Source: Porcincola intestinalis
GTDB taxonomy: Bacteria > Bacillota > Clostridia > Lachnospirales > Lachnospiraceae
Direction: 5' to 3'
NCBI RefSeq assembly: GCF_009696445.1
Contig: NZ_VULZ01000006.1
Location: forward strand, 62,001-126,000
Length of the DNA stretch: 64,000 nucleotides
A program made the translations under genes and the position numbers. The notes beneath the pieces are model-generated. The model saw nothing but the letters and a program-made list of their open reading frames with translations. It searched no databases and had not been told where the DNA came from. Below, piece after piece: positions 1 to 8,933 of the stretch; position 1 is the first letter of the stretch; each line of letters opens with the position of its first letter.

Positions 1-1
1 G

Positions 2-289
2 GTGCCGGACGAGGTTGTCCATGACCGCTTTGACAGACTGCTGAAGGAAGTACAGAAGATCGGGCGTGAGGAGACCTCCCGGTTTGAGGGGCAGACACTT
101 CCGGTGCTCGTGGAGCGTGTGAACCGGGAGGATGACAGCCTGATGACCGGGCGCACGTCACAGAATACGGTCGTGCATTTTCCAGGTGATTGTTCCCTGA
201 TCGGGCAGATTGTGGATGTCCGGCTGGATTCGTGCAAGGGATTCTACTATATCGGAACCATGACGGGAGGCAACCATGCTGCTGGATGA
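2..289 (+). CDS. miaB: MiaB tRNA methylthiotransferase, C-terminal fragment
   Basis: Partial gene; its 5' part lies before the window. The visible 95 residues are the end of the radical-SAM enzyme that adds the 2-methylthio group to i6A37 of tRNA. They contain the helix that follows the radical-SAM barrel (residues about 1-30) and a TRAM RNA-binding domain (about 30-88) with the family signatures GQTLPVLVE, TGRTSQNTVVHFPG and IGQIVDVRL. The radical-SAM cysteines are outside the window. The last 14 bases overlap the start of mutS, and miaA lies two genes downstream, so both enzymes of the ms2i6A37 pathway flank mutSL, a common Firmicutes arrangement. Confidence 0.9.
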   Translation: MPDEVVHDRFDRLLKEVQKIGREETSRFEGQTLPVLVERVNREDDSLMTGRTSQNTVVHFPGDCSLIGQIVDVRLDSCKGFYYIGTMTGGNHAAG

Positions 290-2957
290 GATTGACTATG
301 ACAAACTCTCCCCCATGATGAAGCTTTATGTCGAGACGAAAAGGCAGGTTGCAGACTGCATCCTGTTTTACCGTCTCGGCGATTTTTATGAAATGTTCTT
401 CGACGATGCGGTGATGGTCTCGCAGGAGCTTGGGCTGACGCTGACAGGGAAGGAATGCGGTCTTCCGGAGCGGGCGCCCATGTGCGGGGTTCCGCATCAC
501 GCCGTCGAATCCTATCTGAATAAGCTTGTTCAAAATGGTCACAAGGTCGCGATCTGCGAGCAGGTGGAAGATCCGAAGAAGGCCGTGGGTCTGGTGAAAC
601 GGGAGGTTGTCCGGATTGTAACCCCTGGGACAAACCTGGACACAGACGACCTGGATGCCTCCCGGAACAATTATCTGATGTGCGTGTTCTGCCTGGGAGA
701 GAAAAGCGGGATCGCGACGGTCGATATCACGACCGGCACGTTCCTTGTGACAGAGACCGATTCCAGGCGCAAGCTCCGGGACGAGATTCTGCGGTTTTCG
801 CCGGCGGAAATCATCTGCAACGATGCGTTCGAGCTGACAGGGTTGAATCTCCAGGAAATCAAGGACCAGACCGGCGCGACGATCTTCACGCTGGATTCCA
901 CCTACTTCGATGATGAAGAGTGCAGGCAGTCGATCAAGGACCATTTCCATGTTGGAAATCTTCAGGGGCTTGGCCTTGCGGACATGGATGCGGGCGTGGC
1001 GGCAACAGGAGCGACGCTGCGGTATCTGACGGAGACGCAGAAGACGAAGCTGGAAAACCTGACAACGATCGAGCCCTATTCGATCGGAAAGTACATGGTG
1101 CTCGACTCCTTCACAAGGAGAAACCTGGAGCTGACGGAGACGCTGCGGGAGAAGAACCGGAGAGGCTCGCTTCTCTGGGTGCTGGATAAGACGAAGACGG
1201 CGATGGGGGCACGGCTGCTTCGCTCCTTCCTTGAGCAGCCGCTTGTGGACAGTGAAGAGATCGAGGCCCGGCTGACGGCAGTCGAGGAGCTGAACCAGAA
1301 CGCCATCACGCGGGAGGAGCTGCGGGAATATCTGGGGCCTGTATATGATCTGGAACGGCTGATCTCCAGAATCGCCTTCATGACGGCAAATCCGAGAGAT
1401 CTGATCGCCCTGAAAACCTCGCTTGGCATGGTTCCGGCGATCAAGACAGCACTTCAGGAGTTTCAGTCGCCGCTTCTTTCTTCCATTCGGGAGGAGATTG
1501 ACCCGCTGGAGGACGTCTGCAGCCTGATCGGGAAGGCCATTGTCGATGATCCGCCTGTCGCCGTGAGGGAGGGCGGATTTATCCGAGAGGGATACAGCGA
1601 GGAGGTCGATCACCTCAGATCGGCGAAGACGGACGGGAAACAATGGCTTGCAGACATCGAGGCCCGTGAGAAGGAGCGGACCGGCATCCAGAAAATGAAA
1701 ATCCGCTACAACAAGGTCTTCGGCTATTATCTGGAGATCCCGAACAGCTATCGCGGGGAGATTCCCCAGGATTATATCCGCAAGCAGACGCTTGTGAATG
1801 CGGAGCGTTACATCACGCCGGAACTGAAAAAGCTGGAGGAGACCATCCTGGGGGCGCAGGACCGGCTGGTGCAGCTGGAGTATGACCTGTTCGTGGAGCT
1901 TCGGAACAAAATCTCCGACTGTACGCTGCGGATCCAGCAGACCGCAAAGGCGCTGGCTCAGACAGATGTCTTCTGCTCTCTTGCCGCTGTCGCGGAGCGC
2001 AACCGCTATGTCCGCCCGAAGATCAACACCCGCGGCGCCATTGATATCCGGGAAGGCCGCCATCCGGTTGTGGAGCAGATGATGTCCTCCGGAGAGTTCA
2101 TCCCCAACGACACCGTGCTGGACAATCATAAAAACAGGGTCAGCATCATCACCGGCCCGAACATGGCCGGAAAGTCCACCTATATGAGACAGAGCGCTCT
2201 GATTGTGCTGATGGCGCAGATCGGGAGCTTTGTCCCTGCCAGATCGGCGGACATCGGAATTGTCGACCGAATCTTCACAAGGGTTGGCGCCTCCGACGAC
2301 CTGGCGAGCGGCCAGTCCACCTTCATGGTGGAAATGAGTGAGGTGGCGAATATCCTCCGCCAGGCGACGAAGAACTCTCTTCTGATCCTCGATGAGATCG
2401 GGCGCGGGACATCCACCTACGACGGTCTCTCGATTGCCTGGGCGGTCGTCGAGCACGTCGCTGATACAAAGAAGCTCGGGGCAAAGACATTGTTCGCCAC
2501 ACATTACCATGAGCTCACGGAGCTTGAGGGAAAGATTCCCGGTATCAACAACTACTGCATTGCGGTCAGAGAGAAGGGCGATGACATCGTGTTTCTCAGG
2601 AAAATTGTGCGCGGCGGTGCGGATAAAAGCTACGGAATCCAGGTCGCAAAGCTGGCCGGGGTGCCGGATGATGTCATCAGCCGGGCAAAGGAGCTGGCAG
2701 CGGAGCTGTCGGACAGCGACATCACAGAGAAGGTGCAGGAGATCACGGAGACGGATGAGGCTGAGAGGCCGAAGAAAAAGCACCATAAGGTAGATGAGGT
2801 GGACATGAACCAGATGTCGCTTTTTGATACGGTGTCGGATGCAGACATCGTGCGGGAGCTGATGGAGATCGATGTGTCGCACCTGACCCCGCTCGATGCG
2901 CTCAACACGATCTACGCGCTTCAGAACAAGATGAAAAACCGTTGGAGCGGCGCCTGA
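276..2957 (+). CDS. mutS: DNA mismatch repair protein MutS
   Basis: 893 residues, normal for MutS. It recognises mismatches and small loops and recruits MutL in an ATP-dependent way. Visible features are the mismatch-reading F-x-E motif (F37-Y38-E39), the clamp and lever region in the middle, the Walker A motif GPNMAGKST from residue 627, the Walker B stretch LLILDEIGRGTSTYDG and the ATPase motif FATHYHEL. The acidic, lysine-rich tail ends in a short helix region typical of MutS dimerisation. The ATG at 276 follows GGGAGG at a good distance and overlaps the end of miaB, so the genes are translationally linked. Confidence 0.98.
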   Translation: MLLDEIDYDKLSPMMKLYVETKRQVADCILFYRLGDFYEMFFDDAVMVSQELGLTLTGKECGLPERAPMCGVPHHAVESYLNKLVQNGHKVAICEQVEDPKKAVGLVKREVVRIVTPGTNLDTDDLDASRNNYLMCVFCLGEKSGIATVDITTGTFLVTETDSRRKLRDEILRFSPAEIICNDAFELTGLNLQEIKDQTGATIFTLDSTYFDDEECRQSIKDHFHVGNLQGLGLADMDAGVAATGATLRYLTETQKTKLENLTTIEPYSIGKYMVLDSFTRRNLELTETLREKNRRGSLLWVLDKTKTAMGARLLRSFLEQPLVDSEEIEARLTAVEELNQNAITREELREYLGPVYDLERLISRIAFMTANPRDLIALKTSLGMVPAIKTALQEFQSPLLSSIREEIDPLEDVCSLIGKAIVDDPPVAVREGGFIREGYSEEVDHLRSAKTDGKQWLADIEAREKERTGIQKMKIRYNKVFGYYLEIPNSYRGEIPQDYIRKQTLVNAERYITPELKKLEETILGAQDRLVQLEYDLFVELRNKISDCTLRIQQTAKALAQTDVFCSLAAVAERNRYVRPKINTRGAIDIREGRHPVVEQMMSSGEFIPNDTVLDNHKNRVSIITGPNMAGKSTYMRQSALIVLMAQIGSFVPARSADIGIVDRIFTRVGASDDLASGQSTFMVEMSEVANILRQATKNSLLILDEIGRGTSTYDGLSIAWAVVEHVADTKKLGAKTLFATHYHELTELEGKIPGINNYCIAVREKGDDIVFLRKIVRGGADKSYGIQVAKLAGVPDDVISRAKELAAELSDSDITEKVQEITETDEAERPKKKHHKVDEVDMNQMSLFDTVSDADIVRELMEIDVSHLTPLDALNTIYALQNKMKNRWSGA

Positions 2958-3126
2958 ACCGAGTGCTTTCCTGAAGCATGTGGGTAGTGGACGGGCCTTT
3001 GTCGATGGAAGATCAGGATGATCGTGAAATGAGCTGGACATGAGCGGAATCACCGGGCTGTCTGTACAGGCAGCGGGAAGCAGGGCGATTCGGAAAGATA
3101 AAAAATCAGGATGAAAGGAGGGCGTC

Positions 3127-5271
3127 ATGGCAGTAATCCATCTGCTGGAGCAGGCGACAATTGACAAGATTGCGGCCGGGGAGGTCGTAGAGAGGCCGAG
3201 AAGCATCGTCAAGGAGCTGACCGAGAATGCCATCGATGCCGACGCGACGGCCATTACGGTGGAGATCAGGGACGGCGGCATTGCGATGATCCGGGTGACC
3301 GATGACGGAGCCGGGATCCCGGCGGACCAGGTGCGCACGGCCTTCCTGCGCCATGCCACCAGCAAAATCGAGAAGGTCGATGATCTGACCAGCATCCGAT
3401 CCTTCGGATTCCGGGGTGAGGCACTCTCCAGCATCGCTGCCGTCAGCCGTGTGGAGCTGATCACAAAGCCTCAGGAGAGCCTGGTCGGAACCCGGTACCG
3501 TATCGAGGGCGGGATCGAGACCGGGATGGAGGAGATCGGGGCTCCGAACGGATCCACATTTGTCTGCCGGGATCTGTTTTACAATACACCGGCCAGACGA
3601 AAGTTCCTGAAATCGGCGCAGACGGAGGCAGGGTACATTGCGGAGTTTGTCGAACGGCTTGCGCTGTCCCATCCGGAGCTGGCGATCAAGTTCATGTCCA
3701 ACGGGGCGACAAAGCTGGCGACCTCCGGAAATGGAAAACAGGCGGATGTCATCTACCGTATCTTCGGGCGGGAGATCAGCGGAAATCTGATCGAGGTGGA
3801 TCAGACCGACGAGGATACCGGCATGCATCTTCACGGGTTTCTCGGAAAGCCGCAGATATCAAGAGGGAACCGGACCTACGAAATCTACTATGTGAACGGA
3901 CGGCTGATCGCAAGCAATATTCTGTCAAAGGCGGCAGAGGAGGGATATGAGACCTTCCTGATGCAGCACCGTTTTCCTTTTCTGATTCTGGCACTGGATC
4001 TCGACGGGACGCTGGTCGACGTCAATGTTCATCCGGCCAAGGCACAGGTACGCTTTGCGGACGGCCCTGCTGTATACAATTTCGTGAAGACAGCTGTGAA
4101 AGGTGCGCTGACGCACAGGGAGCTGATCATCCGTACCGGTTTCGGGAAGGACGATCACGCCAAGGAAGCAAAAAAGCTGGCGCGGGAAGTGCTGAAGAAG
4201 GAAGCGGCTCCGGAGCCGTTCGAATTTCAGCGAAGGCAGCAGCTTTCGGAGGAGACAAATCCGGGATGGAAGGCGCAGGACGCTTCATCTGCGAGCCTGC
4301 CTGACAGTCAGGGGGCAGGTCACAGAAGAGAGGGCACCGCAGCGGCTTTTGGAGCAGGAAACGGCTACGATTTCCGGAAGCTGAGGGAAGAGCGTCCGGC
4401 TGCGGCAGACTCCCCATACAGCCCCATGTACCCGGGCATATCCGGTCAGCGGGAGGAGTCTGTCAGACGGAGCAGGCTGGCTGAAGAAAAAAACTTTCTG
4501 GACCGGGCGGCTTCATTTCTGGACGCCCATCACAATTTTCAGGGCAAGGAAGACAGCTGTCAGGGCCGGGAAGCGGAAAAGAAAGCTTCTGCAGTGCCTG
4601 CTGCAGGGGAGGCGATCCTTACAGGGAGACAGATGACCCTCGAGGAGCTCGGACAGGAGGATGACAACGCCGTTTTCCTGTCAAAAGAGCATGTCAAGGA
4701 GCACCGTCTCATCGGTCAGGTGTTTGATACCTACTGGATTGTGGAATTCAGAAATAGTCTCTATATCATCGACCAGCATGCAGCCCATGAGAAGGTCATG
4801 TTCGAGCGGCTGATGAAGCGCTTCCGTGACAAGGAGGCGGCTTCCCAGCGGCTGAGTCCTCCGATTATCGTTTCGCTGACGATGGCAGAGGAAGATCAGC
4901 TGAGAGCGCACAGCGACACATTTGCGCAGCTGGGATTTGAGATTCATCCGTTCGGTGACAGGGATTATGCAATCTCGGCTGTCCCTCAGGATCTGTTCGG
5001 GCTGGCAGAAAAGGAGTTTTTCCTGGAGATGCTCGACCAGCTGTCTCCGGATACCGGGAAGACATCGATGGAGGAAGTGACGGCGAGAATTGCGACGATG
5101 GCCTGCAAGGCAGCCGTCAAGGGCAACACGAGACTGAGCACGATGGAGGCGGATGCTCTGATTACGGAGCTGCTCTCGCTGGATGATCCATACAACTGCC
5201 CGCATGGACGCCCGACCATCATCTCCATGACAAAGAGCGAGCTTGAGAAAAAATTCAGGCGAATCGTCTGA
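3127..5271 (+). CDS. mutL: DNA mismatch repair protein MutL
   Basis: 714 residues. The N-terminal GHKL ATPase domain (about 1-330) shows ENAIDADA, the TDDGAGI loop and FGFRGEALSSIA. A low-complexity linker (about 340-500) joins it to the C-terminal dimerisation and endonuclease domain. That domain carries DQHAAHEKVMFE, the metal-binding motif of nicking MutL proteins, and the CPHGRP motif near the end, so this is the endonuclease type found in bacteria without MutH. An AAAGGAGGGCGTC ribosome site precedes the ATG. The 168 bases between mutS and mutL show no other feature. Confidence 0.97.
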   Translation: MAVIHLLEQATIDKIAAGEVVERPRSIVKELTENAIDADATAITVEIRDGGIAMIRVTDDGAGIPADQVRTAFLRHATSKIEKVDDLTSIRSFGFRGEALSSIAAVSRVELITKPQESLVGTRYRIEGGIETGMEEIGAPNGSTFVCRDLFYNTPARRKFLKSAQTEAGYIAEFVERLALSHPELAIKFMSNGATKLATSGNGKQADVIYRIFGREISGNLIEVDQTDEDTGMHLHGFLGKPQISRGNRTYEIYYVNGRLIASNILSKAAEEGYETFLMQHRFPFLILALDLDGTLVDVNVHPAKAQVRFADGPAVYNFVKTAVKGALTHRELIIRTGFGKDDHAKEAKKLAREVLKKEAAPEPFEFQRRQQLSEETNPGWKAQDASSASLPDSQGAGHRREGTAAAFGAGNGYDFRKLREERPAAADSPYSPMYPGISGQREESVRRSRLAEEKNFLDRAASFLDAHHNFQGKEDSCQGREAEKKASAVPAAGEAILTGRQMTLEELGQEDDNAVFLSKEHVKEHRLIGQVFDTYWIVEFRNSLYIIDQHAAHEKVMFERLMKRFRDKEAASQRLSPPIIVSLTMAEEDQLRAHSDTFAQLGFEIHPFGDRDYAISAVPQDLFGLAEKEFFLEMLDQLSPDTGKTSMEEVTARIATMACKAAVKGNTRLSTMEADALITELLSLDDPYNCPHGRPTIISMTKSELEKKFRRIV

Positions 5272-5345
5272 TCCCTGACAGAGAAAGAGTGAAAGGCAGG
5301 GATGGCGCAGGCAGCCAGAAGGGCGGAAGCTGAAAGGAAAGAGCT

Positions 5346-6320
5346 ATGGGGCAGGAAAAAGAAAAGAAAAAACTGATCGTGCTGACGGGACCGACTGCCT
5401 CCGGCAAGACAGCGCTTTCCGTCCGCCTGGCAGAGAGGATCGGCGGGGAGATCATTTCCGCAGATTCCATGCAGGTTTATCGGGGAATGGACATTGGGTC
5501 TGCGAAAATCCGTCCGGAAGAAATGCGGGGTGTTCCGCACCATCTGATCGACGTTCTGGAACCGGATGAGTCGTTCGATGCCGCGCGTTTCCAGCATCTG
5601 GCAAAGAAGGCCATGGACGGGATCTGGTCGAGAGGACACATTCCGATCCTGGCGGGTGGAACAGGATTTTATATCCAGGGCGTCGTCTATGACGTTGATT
5701 TTACGGAGAATGACGGGGATATGAGCCTGAGGCGGGAGCTTGAGGCGATAGGAAGGGAACCTTCCGGGAAAGAGCGGCTGCACGAGATGCTCAGAAGGGT
5801 GGATCCGGATGCGGCAGAGCAGATTCATCCAAACAATGTCAAGCGGACGATCCGTGCCATTGAGTACCATCAGCAGACCGGGCAGACGATGTCAGCCCAC
5901 AACCGTGAGGAGCGTGGTAAGACGTCTCCCTACAAGTTCGTATATTTTGTCCTCGAGGACGAGCGGGAGGTTCTCTACCGCCGCATTGATCAGCGCGTGG
6001 AGGAAATGATCCGGCAGGGGCTAGAGGAGGAGGTCCGAACGCTTCGGGCAAGGGGCGTCACCAGAGAGATGACGTCCATGCAGGGGCTCGGGTACAAGGA
6101 AATGATGGACTATCTGGACGGGCTGATTCCATACGAGGAGGCTGTCCTCCGGATTCAGCGGGATACCCGGCATTTTGCAAAGCGTCAGCTGACCTGGTTT
6201 CGGCGTGAGCGGGATGTGACATGGATCCGGAAGCAGGATTATGGGCGGGATCCGGACAGGATTCTTGCGGCGATGCTCGCTATTCTGCAGCAGCGCGGCA
6301 TCATTCAGACAGAAGAATAA
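5346..6320 (+). CDS. miaA: tRNA dimethylallyltransferase MiaA
   Basis: 324 residues, normal length. It transfers a dimethylallyl group to N6 of A37 in tRNAs that read UNN codons, which is the substrate made for MiaB. It has the P-loop GPTASGKTA near the N terminus, the DSMQVYRGMDIG motif that binds the prenyl donor, and a tRNA-binding insertion that includes RTIRAIEY. A GGAAAGAG ribosome site lies just upstream. It belongs to the miaB-mutS-mutL-miaA series. Confidence 0.97.
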   Translation: MGQEKEKKKLIVLTGPTASGKTALSVRLAERIGGEIISADSMQVYRGMDIGSAKIRPEEMRGVPHHLIDVLEPDESFDAARFQHLAKKAMDGIWSRGHIPILAGGTGFYIQGVVYDVDFTENDGDMSLRRELEAIGREPSGKERLHEMLRRVDPDAAEQIHPNNVKRTIRAIEYHQQTGQTMSAHNREERGKTSPYKFVYFVLEDEREVLYRRIDQRVEEMIRQGLEEEVRTLRARGVTREMTSMQGLGYKEMMDYLDGLIPYEEAVLRIQRDTRHFAKRQLTWFRRERDVTWIRKQDYGRDPDRILAAMLAILQQRGIIQTEE

Positions 6321-6337
6321 GAGGAGGACATGGGAAA

Positions 6338-7630
6338 GTGATACAGCCTTCAATGGAGAAGATGGCGGAGACGATGGGCGTTTCCAGAGAGATCTATGAG
6401 CTTGGAGAGCGGACGGCGGAGAAGCTGGAGCCCCGTTTCCGTGAGGTTGACCGGACCGCCGAATACAATCAGATGAAGGTCGTCGCAGCCTTTCAGAAGA
6501 ACCGGATCTCGGCGGAGCATTTCAACGGATCGACGGGATATGGCTATGACGATGCCGGAAGGGATGATCTCGAGAAGGTCTATGCCGACACGTTTCACAC
6601 GGAGGATGCGCTTGTGCGTCCGCAGATTACATGCGGTACGCATGCCCTGTCCCTGGCGCTCTCCGCAAACCTGCGTCCGGGCGACGAGATGATCTCGATC
6701 AGCGGGAAACCGTATGACACCCTGGAGGAGGTCATCGGCATCCGGCCGTCGAGGGGGTCACTGGCAGAGTACGGCGTGAGCTACAGGCAGGTTGAGCTGA
6801 AAGCGGACGGCAGCTTTGACTTCGAAGCGATCAAGCAGGCGCTTGGGGAAAAGACACGCCTGGTGGAGATTCAGCGTTCGAAGGGGTACCTGACGCGCCC
6901 TTCGCTCAGTGTCGATGCCATCGGGAAGGCCATCCGGTTTGTCAAGGAGCGCCGGCCGGACATCATCGTTATGGTTGACAACTGCTATGGCGAGTTTGTC
7001 GACCGGGTGGAACCGTCCGACTTCGGGGCGGACATGACAGTCGGATCGCTGATCAAGAATCCGGGCGGCGGGCTGGCCCCGATCGGAGGCTATATTGCCG
7101 GAACGAAGGAATGCATCGAGAACTGCGCAGTCCGGCTGACCTCCCCGGGGCTGGGCAGAGAGGTCGGAGCAAGCCTGAATGTGCTCAGGCAGCTTTACCA
7201 GGGCTTCTTCCTGGCGCCGACGGTCACGGCGGCGGCGCTCAAGACCTCGATCTTTGCAGCCAGTCTCTATGAGCAGCTCGGCTTTCACGTCATTCCGGAC
7301 AGCAAGGAGCGGAGAAATGACATCATTCAGGCCATTGAGTTCGGATTTCCTGAGGGTGTCATCCATTTCTGCGAGGGCATTCAGCAGGCGGCCCCGGTTG
7401 ACAGCTATGTGACGCCGCAGCCTTGGGCGATGCCGGGATATGATTCGGACGTGATCATGGCAGCCGGGGCGTTCGTTTCAGGCTCCTCGATCGAGCTGTC
7501 GGCGGACGGCCCGATCAAGCCTCCGTACGCCGCCTATTTCCAGGGCGGACTGACCTTTGCGCACGGGAAGTTCGGAATCCTGAAGTCTCTTCAGAGGCTG
7601 TATGAGTGCGGTGTGGTGAAGCTGTCATGA
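6338..7630 (+). CDS. PLP-dependent lyase, methionine gamma-lyase family (YnbB-like)
   Basis: 430 residues if the GTG at 6338 is the start. GTG is favoured because GAGGAGG lies 10 bases upstream; an ATG at 6353 would be 25 bases away, and the longer open frame runs back inside miaA. The protein is a fold-type I PLP enzyme of the YnbB family (sometimes called aluminium resistance proteins). It shows the cofactor region TCGTHALSLAL, the PLP Asp in VDNCYGEF, and the lysine motif in VGSLIKNPGGGLAPIGGY. The real substrate is not known for most members; cysteine or methionine gamma-elimination is a family inference. It follows miaA, as ynbB does in Bacillus, and its stop overlaps the next start (ATGA). 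Confidence 0.85.
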   Translation: MIQPSMEKMAETMGVSREIYELGERTAEKLEPRFREVDRTAEYNQMKVVAAFQKNRISAEHFNGSTGYGYDDAGRDDLEKVYADTFHTEDALVRPQITCGTHALSLALSANLRPGDEMISISGKPYDTLEEVIGIRPSRGSLAEYGVSYRQVELKADGSFDFEAIKQALGEKTRLVEIQRSKGYLTRPSLSVDAIGKAIRFVKERRPDIIVMVDNCYGEFVDRVEPSDFGADMTVGSLIKNPGGGLAPIGGYIAGTKECIENCAVRLTSPGLGREVGASLNVLRQLYQGFFLAPTVTAAALKTSIFAASLYEQLGFHVIPDSKERRNDIIQAIEFGFPEGVIHFCEGIQQAAPVDSYVTPQPWAMPGYDSDVIMAAGAFVSGSSIELSADGPIKPPYAAYFQGGLTFAHGKFGILKSLQRLYECGVVKLS

Positions 7631-8904
7631 GGCGGCGGGTTCTCATCTTGGGTTGCGGCGCAAGCGGCATGATGGCGGCGATCGCCGCGGCAAGGGCCGG
7701 CGCGGACGTCACCGTGCTTGAGGCGATGAAGCTTCCGGGAAGGAAGCTTCTTATGACCGGCAACAGCCGCTGCAACCTGACAAACACGGCGCCGAGAATG
7801 GCGGCCTCCTACCTGTCGGAACATGAGCGCGAAGCTGTCTCGATGGCAGCCTCGGTGCTTGGCCAGTTCTCTGTGAACGACACGCTGGATCTTTTTCACC
7901 AGATGGGACTTCTGACGACAGTGGAGCACGGAACCTATGTCTACCCGCTGTCAGGTCAGTCTGGCAGCGTCCTCGAGATTCTGCTCCAGCAGATGAAGGA
8001 GCTGGGTGTCCGCCTGCGGTATGCGTGCCGTGCGGTGGGGCTTGAGCATACAGAAACGGGATGGGTGGTTCTTACGGACGGCTGGAAATACGAGGCAGAT
8101 GCCGTCGTCCTTGCCTGCGGCTCAAAGGCGGCGCCGAAGACCGGCTCCGATGGAAGCGGCTATCTGCTGGCGAAGGCGCTTGGCCTGCGTGTCACGAAGG
8201 TTGTTCCTGCACTGACGGGGATTGCCGTCCGGGATGGCAGAAGGCTGCTTCCTTCACTTGCCGGCGTACGCATGACAGCAGGGGTCAGTGCGTGGGCGGA
8301 CGGGATTCCGCTCTGCAGGGACATCGGCCAGCTCCAGTTCACAGCATCGGATTTGTCCGGAATTGTGGTCTTTCAGGTCAGCCGGAAGGTATCCAGGGCG
8401 CTGGAGGAAGGAAAACAGGTGGAACTAAGGCTGGATCTGATCCCGACGTTCACCGAGGATGAGGTGGAGACAATCCTTGCGCATTATGGGCAGAACCATC
8501 CGGAGGCGCCGGTGCGGCTGGCTCTCTGCGGTCTTCTGCCGCAGCAGCTGATCCAGACTGTTCTTGACAGATGGACAGCCGGGAACAGGCAGCGCGGGGA
8601 GCGCATTCCGGATACAGCAGGCAGCATGGACCGGATGTTTATCCGGAGCCTTTCAGAGCTGATCAAGGACTTCCGGCTGAAGGCGGACCATGTCCGCGGG
8701 TTTGACAGCTGCCAGGTCTGCGCCGGTGGCATCGCACTCGGCGAGGTGGACGAAAAGACACTGGCCTGCCGAAGGCAGGCGTTTTCCGGCCTTTACATTG
8801 CAGGGGAGCTGCTTGATCTTGACGGCCCCTGTGGCGGGTATAACCTGCAGTGGGCCTGGTCGAGCGGCTATGTGGCCGGAAAGCACGCGGCAGAAGGCTG
8901 CTGA
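7627..8904 (+). CDS. FAD-dependent oxidoreductase, HI0933/YhiN/BaiN family
   Basis: 425 residues from the ATG at 7627, which overlaps the preceding stop as ATGA. It has an N-terminal Rossmann dinucleotide fold (LGCGASGMMAAIAAARAGA), the family motif LPGRKLLMTGNSRCNLTN at about residues 37-54, and a C-terminal FAD signature ending LDGPCGGYNLQWAWSSGY. The family includes YhiN and the BaiN flavoprotein; most members have no proven substrate, and nothing here points to bile-acid work. It probably sits in one transcript with miaA and the next flavoprotein. Confidence 0.85.
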   Translation: MRRRVLILGCGASGMMAAIAAARAGADVTVLEAMKLPGRKLLMTGNSRCNLTNTAPRMAASYLSEHEREAVSMAASVLGQFSVNDTLDLFHQMGLLTTVEHGTYVYPLSGQSGSVLEILLQQMKELGVRLRYACRAVGLEHTETGWVVLTDGWKYEADAVVLACGSKAAPKTGSDGSGYLLAKALGLRVTKVVPALTGIAVRDGRRLLPSLAGVRMTAGVSAWADGIPLCRDIGQLQFTASDLSGIVVFQVSRKVSRALEEGKQVELRLDLIPTFTEDEVETILAHYGQNHPEAPVRLALCGLLPQQLIQTVLDRWTAGNRQRGERIPDTAGSMDRMFIRSLSELIKDFRLKADHVRGFDSCQVCAGGIALGEVDEKTLACRRQAFSGLYIAGELLDLDGPCGGYNLQWAWSSGYVAGKHAAEGC

Positions 8905-8933
8905 CCGACGCAGGGACCGGAGAGAGGAGACAT